Shown one piece after another: positions 22,953 through 34,187 of a DNA stretch of 64,000 nt. The DNA comes from Callorhinus ursinus (Eukaryota; Chordata; Mammalia; Carnivora; Otariidae): assembly GCF_003265705.1 (NCBI RefSeq), contig NW_020312935.1:8335995-8399994 (forward strand), given 5' to 3'. Both the position numbers and the translations under genes were made by a program. The notes under the pieces are model-generated. The model was not told the origin of the DNA. It searched no databases and saw nothing but the letters and a program-made list of their open reading frames with translations. The number at the start of each line of letters is the position of its first letter. Position 1 is the first letter of the stretch.

Positions 22953-22967
22953 AAGAATACTAACTTT

Positions 22968-23515
22968 ACAGCACAGAAACTTGACAAGCACTACCTCAGT
23001 CAGGTGACCAAAATTAACATCAACGTAATAAGTCATTTTGAGAGCATGTATGTGGTCTTGATATCATGGGAGGAAAATGGTACTTTACATCTGTAGTCTT
23101 CCTCCCCCAAACAAATAACTCCAGTCTAATCATGAGAAAGACATCAGACAATTCTCAATTGAGCAGCATTTTGTAAAGTGTCTAATAGTACTTCTCAAAA
23201 ATATCATGATTATAAAAAATAAGGAAATTCTGAGAAACTGTCACAGCCAGGAGAAGCCTGAAGAGAAATAATAACTAGATATAGTATCCTAAGTGATCCT
23301 GGGACACATAAAAGGCATAGGTAAATAAGGAACTGAATAAAATGTGGACCTTAGGTAATGTATCAGTATTGCTTCATTAACTGTCACAAATGCACCATAC
23401 TAATGCAAGATGTGCATATTAAGGAAAACTGGCTGTGGCGTCTATGGGAACCCTCAGTACTATCTTCACAAATTTCTGGTACATCTAAAACTGTTTTAAA
23501 ATGAAAAATTTATGT
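22968..23515 (+). repeat. Ancient L1M-type 3' region, right half
   Basis: It continues the repeat broken at 18937: 'cttgacaagcactacctcag', 'aggtgaccaaaattaacatc', 'gtcattttgagagcatgtat', and further on 'atgcaagatgtgcatattaa' and 'taaaactgttttaaaatgaa', which is the end of the element. The continuity across the L1 is the best evidence that the L1 plus LTR piece is one insertion. Confidence 0.65.
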
Positions 23516-23884
23516 ATAAAATGAACAATGACTAAAATCATTTCATATTTCCCTCAAGTGCCTTTTCCTATTTATTTTATATGTACTTATATAATCTGTT
23601 TTTCAATTATTACATAGATATGCATTTACCCTTTTATTTAAAACACTGCAATTACAGCAAAAATATGTATGGATGTACCATAATTTACTTAATCTCTATT
23701 ACTGTACATTAAGGTATTTTAAAATATCTTTACTTATAACAAACATCCTCCCCATAGTAGAGTAACTCAAGGATCAGATATGGGTGGGTTTTTTTCTATG
23801 GGTGGGTTTTTTTCCACTGACTTTCAAAGATGAGTATCATCGATGTGACCATCTCAAGGGAAGACAGTAGGAAACAGTAGTGTA
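23516..23884. other. AT-rich unassigned sequence
   Basis: Contains a short direct repeat 'atgggtgggtttttttc' near 23780-23812. No element is recognised. Confidence 0.35.
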
Positions 23885-24065
23885 TGCTAAACACAATGCT
23901 TCTCACATTTTCACATACATAAGCTGGCCTACAGATCTTGTTAGTTAAAATGCAGATTCCAATTCAGGAGATCCAGGGTGAGAGCTGAGGTTCTGCATTT
24001 CCAATAAGCTCCCAGATGATGCTCTTGCTGCTGGGTCAGGGACCACACTGTGAATGGCCAGGTGG
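23885..24065 (+). repeat. MER5A hAT DNA transposon relic
   Basis: 'cagatcttgttagttaaaat', 'tgaggttctgcatttccaat', 'agctcccagatgatgctctt' and 'ctgctgggtcagggaccaca' follow MER5A from its middle to near its end. Confidence 0.7.
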
Positions 24066-24945
24066 TAAAGAGCACTTGCCTGGCTGCATTCGGGTGAGCT
24101 GGATTGTCTGCTTTACCATTTCTCTTTTCTCTTTCTTGTGTGACCTTCAAAAATCACATGCCTTCTGAGAAACATATGCTCCCTCTCCCTGCCCCTACGA
24201 CCTTGTTCCACTTTCCTCCCTCACCTGTTGTAATTTAGATCATGAATGTAAAAGTTCTCTGTGAACTAGGAAATACCTAGTATAAGTATGTTTGAGCTCT
24301 CTCTCTCCCCCATTGGAAAGCTCACTGTGGTAAAGCCCCCCACACTGCACGTTGCAAACGTGTCTCAATCACAAAAATGGCAACATTAGCAACTAAGACA
24401 TGCATGAAATGGCTGCAGCACCATTAAGGTTCTTACAGCTCTCGTTGCCAGGAGTCAGACCGTTTAATCCTCGTTAGGACTGATACCATTAACAGAAGGA
24501 GTTAGGAGACATAAGTGGCTATAAAATCTGAGCCTTGTTTTCAAGGAAATTGACATTCTTAGCAGAGCTGGGCAGGGTACGGGTTGTTAGGAATGGTGGA
24601 ATCATCATTAAGCAAGAGCAAGTCAATCACACTGGAGACGGCAGGCAATCCTTGTGTTTTCCCAGAAATGGATGCTCTCAGCAGCATGTTCCCATCAGGG
24701 GCCCATGAAAGCCCTCTATCCAAAATAAACAGGCATGTTGTGGTTTGCTTCTATGTGCCTGGGATGTGATTGTCGAGTTGTCAAGTAACATGAGATCCAA
24801 GAGCTATAGATTCTATGCAAACAGATCCAGTGTAACCTCATAATAAGGAAAATATACTTTATTTCATTTACTTAATTGACTGGCAATTAATCAAATAAGG
24901 TATGATTTTATCTTATTATGAAGACTTTGCCAGCACTGATAGATA
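24066..24945. other. Unassigned intergenic sequence
   Basis: No repeat or exon recognised. Confidence 0.35.
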
Positions 24946-25002
24946 GATGGATGGGTGGATGGGTGGATGGATGGATGGATGGATGAATGAATGGATGGAT
25001 AA
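24940..25002. repeat. Tetranucleotide microsatellite (GGAT)n
   Basis: Starts 'gatagatagatggatgggtg' and continues as GGAT, GGGT and GAAT units to about 25002. Imperfect, about 15 units. Confidence 0.9.
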
Positions 25003-25259
25003 AGGGGTTAATAAATAAGTGAAAAACTAAGCAAGCGAGTAAGTGAAAGAGTGATTGAATAGGCATTTGACAGACCCAATCACTTGGGACTTGGTGAATA
25101 ATGCGATTACATTTTTAACATGCCAGAAACTCCATTAAAACCTAAGGTTCTAACTAGTATATGAAGAGTGCTAAAGCTAATAGAAAGTAGGCAAATCAAA
25201 TGTACCCACATGCAGATTGTGAAACTGGGAAAGAGGAAACAAAACAGTAAAAGAATAGA

Positions 25260-25385
25260 CTGAAGAATCTGTGAGGGCAGGAACCAAGGCTATCTTATCC
25301 ATGACTGTATGTCCAGCATGAAGTATAGTTCTTGACACACAATGGGTGCTTAATGAATATTGTTTAAAGAATGAATGCACAAGTG
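25260..25385 (+). repeat. L2 LINE 3' end relic
   Basis: 'ctgtgagggcaggaaccaag', 'tgtatgtccagcatgaagta' and 'gtgcttaatgaatattgttt' follow the L2 3' end. Confidence 0.52.
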
Positions 25386-25394
25386 ACTGCAGTA

Positions 25395-25725
25395 ATTGTT
25401 CTAAAACTTTAAAGTATATGAGAATCAGGGTGCATGGGTGGCTCAGTCAGTTAAGCGTCCCACTCTTGATTTCGGCTCAGGCTCAGGTCATGACCTCAGG
25501 GCCATGAGATCAAGCCCTGAGTTGGGCTCTGAGGTGAGTGTGGAGCCTGCTTAAGATTCTCCCTCTCCCTCTTCCTGTGCCCCTCCCCCTCCTCTTGTGC
25601 ACTCTTGTTCTCATATAAATACACATAAATACTCAAATAAAAATACAGTATACGAGAATCACTGGTAGAATACACTCAAAGGCTCCATTCCCAAAAATTC
25701 TGATTCTATAGGTCTGGGGTACTTA
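25395..25725 (+). repeat. MER5A-like relic split by a SINE
   Basis: 'gttctaaaactttaaagtat' and 'gagaatca' lie left of the SINE. On the right, 'gagaatcactggtagaatac', 'caaaaattctgattctatag' and 'gtctggggt' continue the MER5A pattern. The SINE at 25428-25646 is therefore younger. Confidence 0.5.
25428..25646 (+). mobile_element. CAN-SINE (SINEC), older copy
   Basis: Head 'gggtgcatgggtggctcagt', A-box-like 'tggctcagtcagttaagc', a CT-rich middle and an AT-rich tail. The target duplication 'agtatatgagaatca' (25413-25427) / 'agtatacgagaatca' (25647-25661) has one mismatch. Confidence 0.93.
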
Positions 25726-26929
25726 CTTCTTCAGTAACTATCTTTGGATGACATTAGATACAGGAGAGCCTCACTGAGAAACCCCAACCAATTCTTTATG
25801 AAAACTTATTTCCGAATGGTCCCAAAGAGGCACAAGACATGCCACATGGCATTCTGACATGGATAGTTTAATAGCTTAATATTGAATCTAGATCTTTGAT
25901 TTCAGGTTCAAGACTCTGGAATGTTAAATCTGCCAGGCCACTGGCTGAACAGATAATTCTGTAAAGAAGATACACTGCAAACTACACTGTATGTTCAGAG
26001 ATTTCTGTGCCCCACTCTTTTCCAAAATATCAATTAGTACAGATGTTCTTAACCCTGGGTTAACATTAGAACCATCTGATGGGGTGTCTGAAAAAGACCA
26101 AGACCTGATATACACCATAAGCCAGCAAAGTCACAAATCTGGAGATAGGACTTAGGAATCAATGTGTAGACAGGTGTCCTCAATACAACCAGCTTGAAGG
26201 CCTGCCTCATCCATATCTGCATCACTTTCAGTGCAATAGCTCCTTTTTTCCTCTTCCCCACCATTGGTTGTTTTATTTTCTGAATTCTGCTAGACTCAAA
26301 GTATTTTATGCCCTGAATTCTGGTTAAAAACAAGGGAAACGCCCACTGCATCAAAATGAACCAGAACAGAAATAAACTGGGAAAGTACTCATTTTTTGAA
26401 AATTAGTTTCATGTCATTTACTTTTATTTAATAATTTAGTTTGGCAAGACCACAGCATGTTCCATTGTCATGGAGTTTGGATTTGAGAGGTGGAAAAGTT
26501 TTCAAAGCCAGTAAGTGATCACTGTCTTCCTAGCCTACCCCTTGAAGTGACCCCAAGGCCAGGCCCGCTATCCTTAAGTGGGAGAGGATAATTCACAAAT
26601 GCATAACCTCCCTTTATTAATTAAAAATACATATGTGCTTTATATATCTTCTGCCTTGTCCCAAAACAAATTAAGGAAGTTTAAATGCAATGTAAAGGAA
26701 AGATACATTTGGAAATAGTCGAAGACAATGAAACAGAGACAAGGGCACATCCATGCGATGAAGCCAAATATGAATCCACATGAGGACCCATTTTCCCCAG
26801 GCTTCCTGGAGGCTCCCAGAACCTCCCCAGCTTCTACAGCACCGTCAGCCCATGCAGTCCTCTCCTGATGCTGAATCCATCATGCCGTCTCTACCTCTCC
26901 CCAGCAACACACCACAGCCATGTCCCGGT
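25726..26929. other. Unassigned sequence, possible MER5 piece
   Basis: 'gttaacattagaaccatctg' and 'gatgggg' at about 26060-26090 hint at a MER5-type element, too diverged to delimit. The 101-codon minus-strand frame at 26049-26354 crosses it and shows no domain. Confidence 0.35.
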
Positions 26930-27145
26930 CTAACATTTGTGCCCCTCTAATATTCCTCCAGCTTCAGATGCATCAGAATCTCTTGGAGGGTTTATTAAAA
27001 CCCAAATTTCTGGGCTGTTCCCCCTGAGTTTTTCATTCTGTAGGTCCAGGGTGGGGCCTGAGAATTGGCCACTCCCACAAATTTCCAGGTGATGATGATG
27101 CTGCTGGTTTGGGGACCACACATTGAGGCCCACTGCTCTTATGGT
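26930..27145 (+). repeat. MER5A hAT DNA transposon relic
   Basis: 'gcatcagaatctcttggagg', 'gtttattaaaacccaaattt', 'attctgtaggtccagggtgg', 'ggcctgagaattggccactc' and 'tgatgatgctgctggtttgg' give nearly full MER5A coverage. Confidence 0.78.
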
Positions 27146-27399
27146 CATGATAACATGCACTCCTCAGATGAAGACAAACTATTTCTCCTGATGCACAAGG
27201 CCATGTGGTTCTGGCTTCTACCTTCTTCTTTAGGTTTGTCTAGCAGCACCCTCTCTTAACTCTGTAAGCTCCTACCACAGTGCCCTTCACCCAGTATCTC
27301 AAGTGAACCATACTCCCTTTGGGGACAAGCCCTCTGCACATGCAGTTCTTTCTCACCATTAATCTCATTGCACAACCCCACCCCACCACCCTCTTCAAC

Positions 27400-27680
27400 A
27401 CCCTAATTGTCCTGTTAACTGTGTCATTTCCACAGGAAAGCCCTTAGTTTAAATCAGATTTTCTTCTTTGATGGTCCTACAGAACCCTATTCCTTTCCTG
27501 TACAATACTTATTTCAGCTGATAATTATACATTCATGAGTATGATATATGGATTAATGTCTTTCTCCTCTTCTAGACTCCAAGCACCATGAGAGTGGGAG
27601 CCATGTTTGTTTTTTGTGCTTTCAATTATCCTTAAATGTTAGCACACTACTTGGGATAGAGGAAATCCATTTACTTTTAA
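27400..27680 (+). repeat. L2 LINE 3' relic
   Basis: 'tacaatacttatttcagctg', 'ctcctcttctagactccaag', 'caccatgagagtgggagcca' and 'ttagcacactacttgggata' follow the L2 3' end. Confidence 0.52.
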
Positions 27681-28474
27681 TGGAGTAAGATTTCATACAC
27701 TCGCTAAAGTTGACCTCACATTTAGCTCTAACGTTTCAGCCACAATGTAAAAAAAAAAATCCTACAACACATCAATTATTCAATTCACAATCTTCATTCA
27801 CATTACCCTTGAGTTTGCAAGGAAATCAAATGTTCCAAATTATCACAGCCATCTCTGATTATCAAACTGGGGTGGGAATTGCGTGCAACCCAAACATCCT
27901 GGTCAGCTAAAAGCAACAAAACATGCATTGACATCATCCCACCTACAAACCCTGTCATCATGGTCTTGGCTCCTGCCCTTCACTCAGTTCCCAGAGTGGG
28001 CCAGGGGAAGACTTCCAGAGCAGGCCATGGTGGTGACAGTTGGACAGAATATGATACTATGCAGGTACACTGCTGATGGTGTATGGTCTGGCTTAACCTA
28101 GAGTTGATTTAGAGTCCTCAGAGGAATAGATGGTTTCTACATAGTCCAGGCCATATTCCAAGAATATGGTTTCCCTTGCCAAAATCTTTGAAAAATATTG
28201 GACATCACCAGTGTGTTTAAGATTTTACTCCCTGGCAAGTCAGTGGAGGTTATTTTGATCGGCTTCCATTAAAGAGTAGAATCCTCTGCTTTATAAGCCA
28301 GCCCAGATGAGAAACCTGAACTTCAGACAAGCTGCCCAGGCTGCCTGAGGTAGTCAGGGTTACATCTATGATCATTTTATTTCTCATATTCTGGCCTCCC
28401 TGATCTGTAAGCCTAAAATTTACAGGCTCTAAATTTGCTGCAGTAAACTACAATGGAGGCACAAAAATTCATGT
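27681..28474. other. Unassigned intergenic sequence
   Basis: No element recognised. Open frames of 65-72 codons near 27.7-28.1 kb overlap in different phases and look random. Confidence 0.35.
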
Positions 28475-28690
28475 ATTAGGAAGAATGTGGGCTGAACATG
28501 GATCACAGTAACCTGGGTTCAAATCCTGCCTACGTTAATGGCTGGCTTGATTACATTATGTACGCCATTTCTAAACACTGGTTGCCTCAACGGAAAACAT
28601 TAAGTGTGCTTTTAAAAGATGAAGAATAAATAAGATAATGTATGTAAAGTGCCCAGCTTATGAAGTATAAAGATGCTATTTTTGCTGTTT
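28475..28690 (+). repeat. MIR SINE
   Basis: 'taacctgggttcaaatcctg', 'cctacgttaatggctggctt' and 'taagataatgtatgtaaagt' with 'gcccagcttatgaag' span most of a MIR. Confidence 0.7.
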
Positions 28691-29284
28691 TCCATGACAA
28701 CATGGATAATAGCTTCATCAGCTATTATTTTAATAAACCCAAAGCTTGACATACCACCACAAAGTGATGTCACAGGAACTTTCATTTGTAAAGTAAAAAA
28801 GATTTGAGGCTAAGCCTGGCTACCAGCCTTTGTTCTCATTCCCTCTAATGCCTTGAGAAAGACCCAATAGATGCTTTATAAAAATACTAAAATAGAAAAA
28901 ACGTGATTCTCCAGGGCCTAGTGGATGATGAGGCCAAAAAGGATCAGGCTGCCTATTGCTCACAGTCAGGTGGCATCTGGGCAGGCACCTGGGACCCACC
29001 TCAGAGGCTTCTGCTTGCAGCGGAGCCCTGCAACTGAGGGTGCTCACGAACACCTTGTAATTCAGGTATTAACCTGGCTTGCTCAGCTGCCAGATCCTCT
29101 CCCTAGTGGTTTCTGCAAAGAGTTTTAAGTTTGTCAGCTCATTTTTCACTTGCAGCATCTAACTCTGGAAATGGCGAATGGTCTTGGGCTGCCCCCAACT
29201 CTGATTAGCACACACAGAACATTTTTTAACAGACTCTTCCTTTTTAATATTGCTTGGAGCATCAGAGTTAAGCAACACTCACTG
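28691..29284. other. Unassigned intergenic sequence
   Basis: No element recognised. Confidence 0.35.
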
Positions 29285-29520
29285 GGCATCAGGAGACATG
29301 GTTTTGAGCTGGCTCTGCCCCAGAAAGAGCATTCAAGGAGAAGGAATGGCATGTGCAAAGTTGTAGAAGCAACCAAAGGACCTGGGGTATGTAGAAAGCA
29401 TTCAGAAATTCAGTGTGGCTGGAGCCTTTGCAGTTCAAAGTGGTGGTGGAGAATAAGATCAGGCAGGGATATTGGGAACAGACATTTAAGAGTCCTTCTT
29501 GTTCTAGGGTTCTTCTCATA
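29285..29520 (-). repeat. L2 LINE relic
   Basis: 'agagcattcaaggagaagga', 'atggcatgtgcaaagttgta', 'gaagcaaccaaaggacctgg' and 'attcagtgtggctggagcct' are the reversed L2 segment (consensus idea: agcattccaggcagaggga...gtgcaaaggccctg...agtgtggctggag). The 123-codon frame over it comes from this repeat. Confidence 0.48.
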
Positions 29521-30384
29521 AGCCACAAGAAATCAGAATGTGTAGGATAGACATGGATGTGTTAGCACAATCAGATTATGTTTATGAAATGCCACTCTCA
29601 CTCTGGCAGGCTCTGTGAGGGTATAGAAGAGATAATGTAGACACAAGTAAACAAAACACCAGTTAGGATATTTTGAAGTAGTTGTTGAAGTAATCCAGAT
29701 TTTAAAATTTTATAGACATATATTTTTTTTCCTTATGTAAACATCTTAACCACCCCTAACCATGCACATGTACACACATACACACACTGTTTAAACAGAG
29801 AAATCAGTAAGGATAAAAAATAGTCATTAAATTGAGGACATGATCCTAATGAAAAATCAACTGGATGTGGGAATAAATTGGGGAAAGATCAGGTTTTTCC
29901 TTTGCTGACTTAGGATGACTGGGCGGGTAAGGAAAATTATCATGAGGGAAGCTTTAAACAAATGGCATTATCTGAAGGGTCTTGGTTTTACCGTTTGTAA
30001 GATTAGCAGACTGGAAGATAGAACTTTATTGGGGTAGAGGGAGAAAGTGTGACCTCTGCTGCAACCACAGTCACACTGAAGGGGGCCCAGTCAGCAAGCA
30101 GCAGCTGTATTTTGGAAGGAAGTTGGTAATTTCAATCTATAGCATGAAGTTCTATATGCAAATGTTTTAAAATCAGGGTAAATGTTTCAGGGCATGTTGC
30201 ATCGTTGAATCCCAGGACAAGAATTGTGCTTGATGAAATAATTCTATAACCTGGGATAGATAAACCTGGCTTCTCAGTGCGCCTGGGCTTTTTAAAGGAA
30301 AATTCAACCATTCCTCCAAAATGGTGAGTTCTCTGCAGCAAGCCTCCATGAGCTGGTTCTATGTCCTTAAATTATTTACATAAA
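29521..30384. other. Unassigned intergenic sequence
   Basis: A short CA-rich run sits near 29770-29790. Otherwise nothing is recognised. Confidence 0.35.
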
Positions 30385-30520
30385 TTGCCTCAGCCTTTAT
30401 TTCCTTGGCTCTAAATGGGGCTACTGATACTGACCTCATCAGACTTCAGTGAGGACAGAATGAGAGAAAGTTAGTAAAATGAGCACCACACTGTTTGATA
30501 TACACAAGTCACTTGAAGTT
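30385..30520 (+). repeat. MIR 3' half
   Basis: 'gcctcagcctttatttcctt', 'ctctaaatggggctactgat' and 'gaccatgagagaaagttag'-like sequence ('gaatgagagaaagttagtaa') follow the MIR 3' half. Confidence 0.5.
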
Positions 30521-30559
30521 ACTCCTTCCATCCTTCTGTTCAGAGGATGCAGCCTCATT

Positions 30560-30790
30560 ATCACGGAATTTCTGATGATTTGGAGTCAGATAGCCCTGTA
30601 ATCTATGGGGACTACAGTTCATAGTCTTATGAAGCTCAGCAATTTAGGTTCCCCAAGCCTCAATTTTCTCATCCATAAAATGGAGCTAGGAGTAGTTACT
30701 TTGCCTGGTTGATGTAGCACGGGCAACAAGCTGTTTTCATTTACCCTTGTTCACTGTATGGTCACAATAAATTTTATCAGCTGTTACTGA
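30560..30790 (+). repeat. MIR SINE
   Basis: 'gatttggagtcagatagccc', 'gctcagcaatttaggttccc', 'caagcctcaattttctcatc' and 'cataaaatggagctaggagt' follow MIR in order. Confidence 0.65.
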
Positions 30791-31108
30791 ATGCGCTTCA
30801 ACAGGAAGTAGGGCATGATTTTGGAGGCTTGCTAAGATAATAACCAATGCAGAAGAAAAAGAAATGGAGCATTCCCTTTAACTGAGTTAACTGGTAATGA
30901 ATATGTGGGGGAGATAGAGTCTGAAGCTCTAAATCACTGGGAAAGAAGCAATGTCTAAATACTATTCTTTTTTGCACAATTTATTATATAACAGGATTAT
31001 AACAATTTAATTAGCAGCAAACAATATATCTGAGCACTGATCGAACATTGTATGGCAAATACAGTACTAGATTTTGAGAGAAATAGAAAAAGAAGAAATA
31101 AGAATACA

Positions 31109-31525
31109 CAAACTGAGGGTTGCTGGAGTGGTGGGGGGTGGGAGGGTTGGGGTGGCTGGGTGATAGACATTGGGGTATGTGCTATGGTGAGTGCTGTGAA
31201 TTGTGTAAGACTGTTGAATCACAGACCTGTACCTCTGAAACAAATAATACATTATATGTTAAAAAAAAGAAGATAGTAGGAAGGGTAAAATGAAGGGGGG
31301 GAAATCGGAGGGGGAGACGAACCATGAGAGACTGTGGACTCTGAGAAACAAACTCAGGGTTCTAGAGGGGAGGGAGGTGGCGGATGGGTTAGCCTGGTGA
31401 TGGGTATTAAAGAGGGCACATATTGAATGGAGCACTGGGTGTTATATGCAAACAATGAATCATGAAACACTACATCAAAAACTAATGATGTAATGTATGG
31501 TGATTAACATAACACACACACAAAA
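31109..31525 (+). mobile_element. 5'-truncated young L1, two-module 3' UTR only
   Basis: It starts in module 1 ('actgagggttgctggagtgg') and runs through 'ctctgaaacaaataatacat', an A tract, module 2 ('atgatgtaatgtatggtgat') and a final CA/A-rich tail. The direct repeat 'aagaataca' lies at 31100-31108 and 31526-31534. Very like the UTR at 22.2 kb, so of the same young lineage. No coding sequence. Confidence 0.88.
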
Positions 31526-31534
31526 AAGAATACA

Positions 31535-33143
31535 TAGGCTCTCACCTGCTTCCCAGGTAACATAACCCACAAGCAAATAAGAGTAAAGAGTTCAATCAGT
31601 CTTTCAAGTAATAGTAAACACATTTATAGCAATGCACAGAACCCACTTAGCTTTCTTCCTTTTCCTTAGATGACCAATACTTGCCTTTGCAAGGAGTTAA
31701 TTCCTCAGTTAGGAATACACCCAACAATTTTGACTACAGAGCTAAAGCACAGAGTTAATAGAAGATTGTGCTCTCCAAGAAAAGCTCACTCAGAGTCACA
31801 AAAAGACCCTGAACATCTACAAAACATGGGCCTCCACTGAGGGAAGCAGAATGCATTTTCTATTTCTAAACAAACTTTAATATTTTTCATCTGGAGTTAT
31901 TTCTATACTGTCAGCAGAAAAAAAATCTTTGCATGTGGTTGTGTATTTATGAGTGAGTTTTATCTCTAAACAGATTTGTAACTAAAAACAGAAATATCTT
32001 TTTATGGGAGACAGCTGGTGGGGAGATTAAAGATACACATGGAGAGAGAGGGGGCTCAAATTAACAAACATTCCTAGACACAGAATGTCTGAGAGTATTA
32101 GGAATCTTTTAACTTATGACCTAAAAAAATATCTAATACCCACCAGTTTCCCAGGATAGATTTCAGCTTATTTGGCATTTAAAGAAAAAAAAATCTTGGT
32201 AAGCTAATACAGAGCTATAATTCTTCAAAATCTCAAGGAAATCATAGATAACCTATAAATACTATGTGAACATAAAATTCCTAAATATGCAGTTCCATTT
32301 ATGGGATTCAGAAAAAAAATTAACCAGTCAAATCAGGCCAATTCTGGGCTTACTTTCTCCCTCTCAGAATACAAAAAAGATGTGCTTCTGAAATTTTGGA
32401 TTTGATCTCCAAATTTCGAGCATCCGCCACATGTTTGTAATGGAAATGCACTGCCATTGCAATAAAACTACCCTTGGGTTTATTTTCCAAAGGGCACTGG
32501 CAAACATGAATTTTCAAACCTTTTAATTGAAGCTGGGTGAAACCCTTTGAATTTCATAAACCATCCCCCAAATTGGATTTAGGATATCAATGATCAAAAC
32601 AGCTCCATTTATTTTCATCCTAGGCTAGGAATGACTTTTAAAATAAATGGCCAGAACTCAGGCTGGCTTTATCTGAGGCTCTGGTCACTGTCACGGGGAC
32701 AGTGACCAATCACTTCCATGTGGTGAGTTCCATGCCCCAACTCTTGTGCTTTAAGCTGATTTAATTTTTCTGATTTTCTGAATAAGACCAAGGCATAGAG
32801 TTGGCTACATTCAATGATTTTAAAAGTAAAACTGAAGTTGCAGTCATCATGGTTGGCTGATACAGGAGAAATTATGCAGAATCCGTTTCCCACCCTTCTC
32901 CCAGTCTAGCTGAGTGTTTCTCAAAATTCCATTATTAAAATTGAAGTACATGTTTAATTTGTTTGAAAAGTAAATATATGCCTCTCTCATACATGGAAAA
33001 CCACTATTGACTGCTACCAGTAGAAGGTCATATAAAAATAAATACATTAAAAGTAAAACAATGTTAGAAACTGTTGCTTCCTGAAGAAGCTCAGCCTGCT
33101 GCCTACTCTTTTGTGGTGGTTGTTTAAAGGGAGGATAGCAACT
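31535..33143. other. Unassigned 1.6-kb stretch
   Basis: AT-rich, with no recognised repeats. 'tctctaaacagatttgtaac' and similar phrases match nothing known to me. The minus-strand frames at 32669-33047 have no motif. Confidence 0.35.
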
Positions 33144-33266
33144 CTTTTTTTTTTTTTTAAGTAGGCTCCAGGCCCAGTGTGGAGCTTGAACTCAAGACCC
33201 TGAGACTGAGACCTGAGCTGAGATCAAGAGTCAGATGCTTAACTGACTTAGCCACCCAGGTGCCCC
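33144..33266 (-). mobile_element. Short CAN-SINE (head-only type)
   Basis: In sense: 'ggggcacctgggtggctaag', A and B box region, then 'ggcctggagcctactt' directly followed by A. It lacks the CT-rich middle of the longer copies and is only about 123 bp. A perfect 15-bp target duplication 'gggaggatagcaact' lies at 33129-33143 and 33267-33281. Confidence 0.93.
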
Positions 33267-33311
33267 GGGAGGATAGCAACTTGTAATAGATGTTAAAAAC
33301 AAATTACCAAT

Positions 33312-33497
33312 GGGGTGCCTGGATGGCTCAGTCGGTTGAGCATCTGACTTCCACTTAGGTCATGATCTTAGGGTCCTGTGATCAAGCCCTGCGTTAGGCT
33401 CTGCACTCAGCAAGAAGTGTGCTTATCCCTCCCCCTCTGCCCCTCTGCCCACTCAAGCTCTCTCTCTCTGAAATAAATAAATAAAATCTCTAAAAAA
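33312..33497 (+). mobile_element. CAN-SINE (SINEC), full length
   Basis: 'ggggtgcctggatggctcag', A box 'tggctcagtcggttgagc', a CT-rich middle, and 'aaataaataaataaaatctc' plus A. Target duplication 'aaattaccaat' at 33301-33311 and 33498-33508. Confidence 0.95.
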
Positions 33498-33607
33498 AAA
33501 TTACCAATAAAGCTGTTGAATGGACTGATTGATTATAGCAGAAGTTATACTTTTGTACCTTGTAATATATACTGCCATGGGGTAATACTCCATGAACAAT
33601 CATCTTT

Positions 33608-33749
33608 TCTTTTCTCTTTTCTTTTTTTTTAGGAAGCTCCATGCCCAGAATGGAGCCCAGTATGGGGCTCAAATCACAAGTCATGCGATCAAGAGCTGAG
33701 CCAAGATCAAGAGGGGGACACTTAATTGACTGAGCCACTCAGGCGCCCC
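33608..33749 (-). mobile_element. Short CAN-SINE (head-only type)
   Basis: Sense 'ggggcgcctgagtggctcag' ... 'gggcatggagcttcct' then A-rich. About 142 bp, with the same short architecture as the copy at 33144. Perfect 14-bp target duplication 'gaacaatcatcttt' at 33594-33607 and 33750-33763. Confidence 0.93.
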
Positions 33750-33763
33750 GAACAATCATCTTT

Positions 33764-34168
33764 AATACCGTCAAAGGCTTGTATTCTAAGCTTTGGGAAA
33801 TCCTTCACTAGTGTACAGTTGCTACTACTATACAGAACTCGTATCACTTGATAAGGTACAACTCTTCAAGAGCTTAGCAGTCATTAGCACCTGGGAGTGG
33901 ATAAAATTTAGATTCTTAATTTCTTCCAGCCCATCAACCCTGCCTGCTTCATTTTCATTCTAGGGCTGATCCCTTCTTTGCTCTTATATATCTCCACACT
34001 TTTATATACATACATTGCTTCTGTGATCTAGAAAATTCTCTTCAAGGCAGCCCTTCCCCCTACAAACATGACTTTGTGGGCTTAGAAAACTTCCACTCAC
34101 CCACCAGAAACTTAACAGGACAAATTGATGACAGAGATATGTGCTACACTTTAAGGAATTTATTAACC
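33764..34168. other. Unassigned intergenic sequence
   Basis: No element recognised. Confidence 0.35.
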
Positions 34169-34187
34169 AGGAATAATTTCTTTTTTT

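Noticed and set aside
24940..25002. Regular short repeats as a possible CRISPR-like array
   Set aside because: A 4-bp microsatellite without spacers, in a mammalian genome.
29150..29521. 123-codon plus-strand frame
   Set aside because: Its second half lies over a reversed L2 relic and a 79-codon frame runs on the other strand. No coding support.
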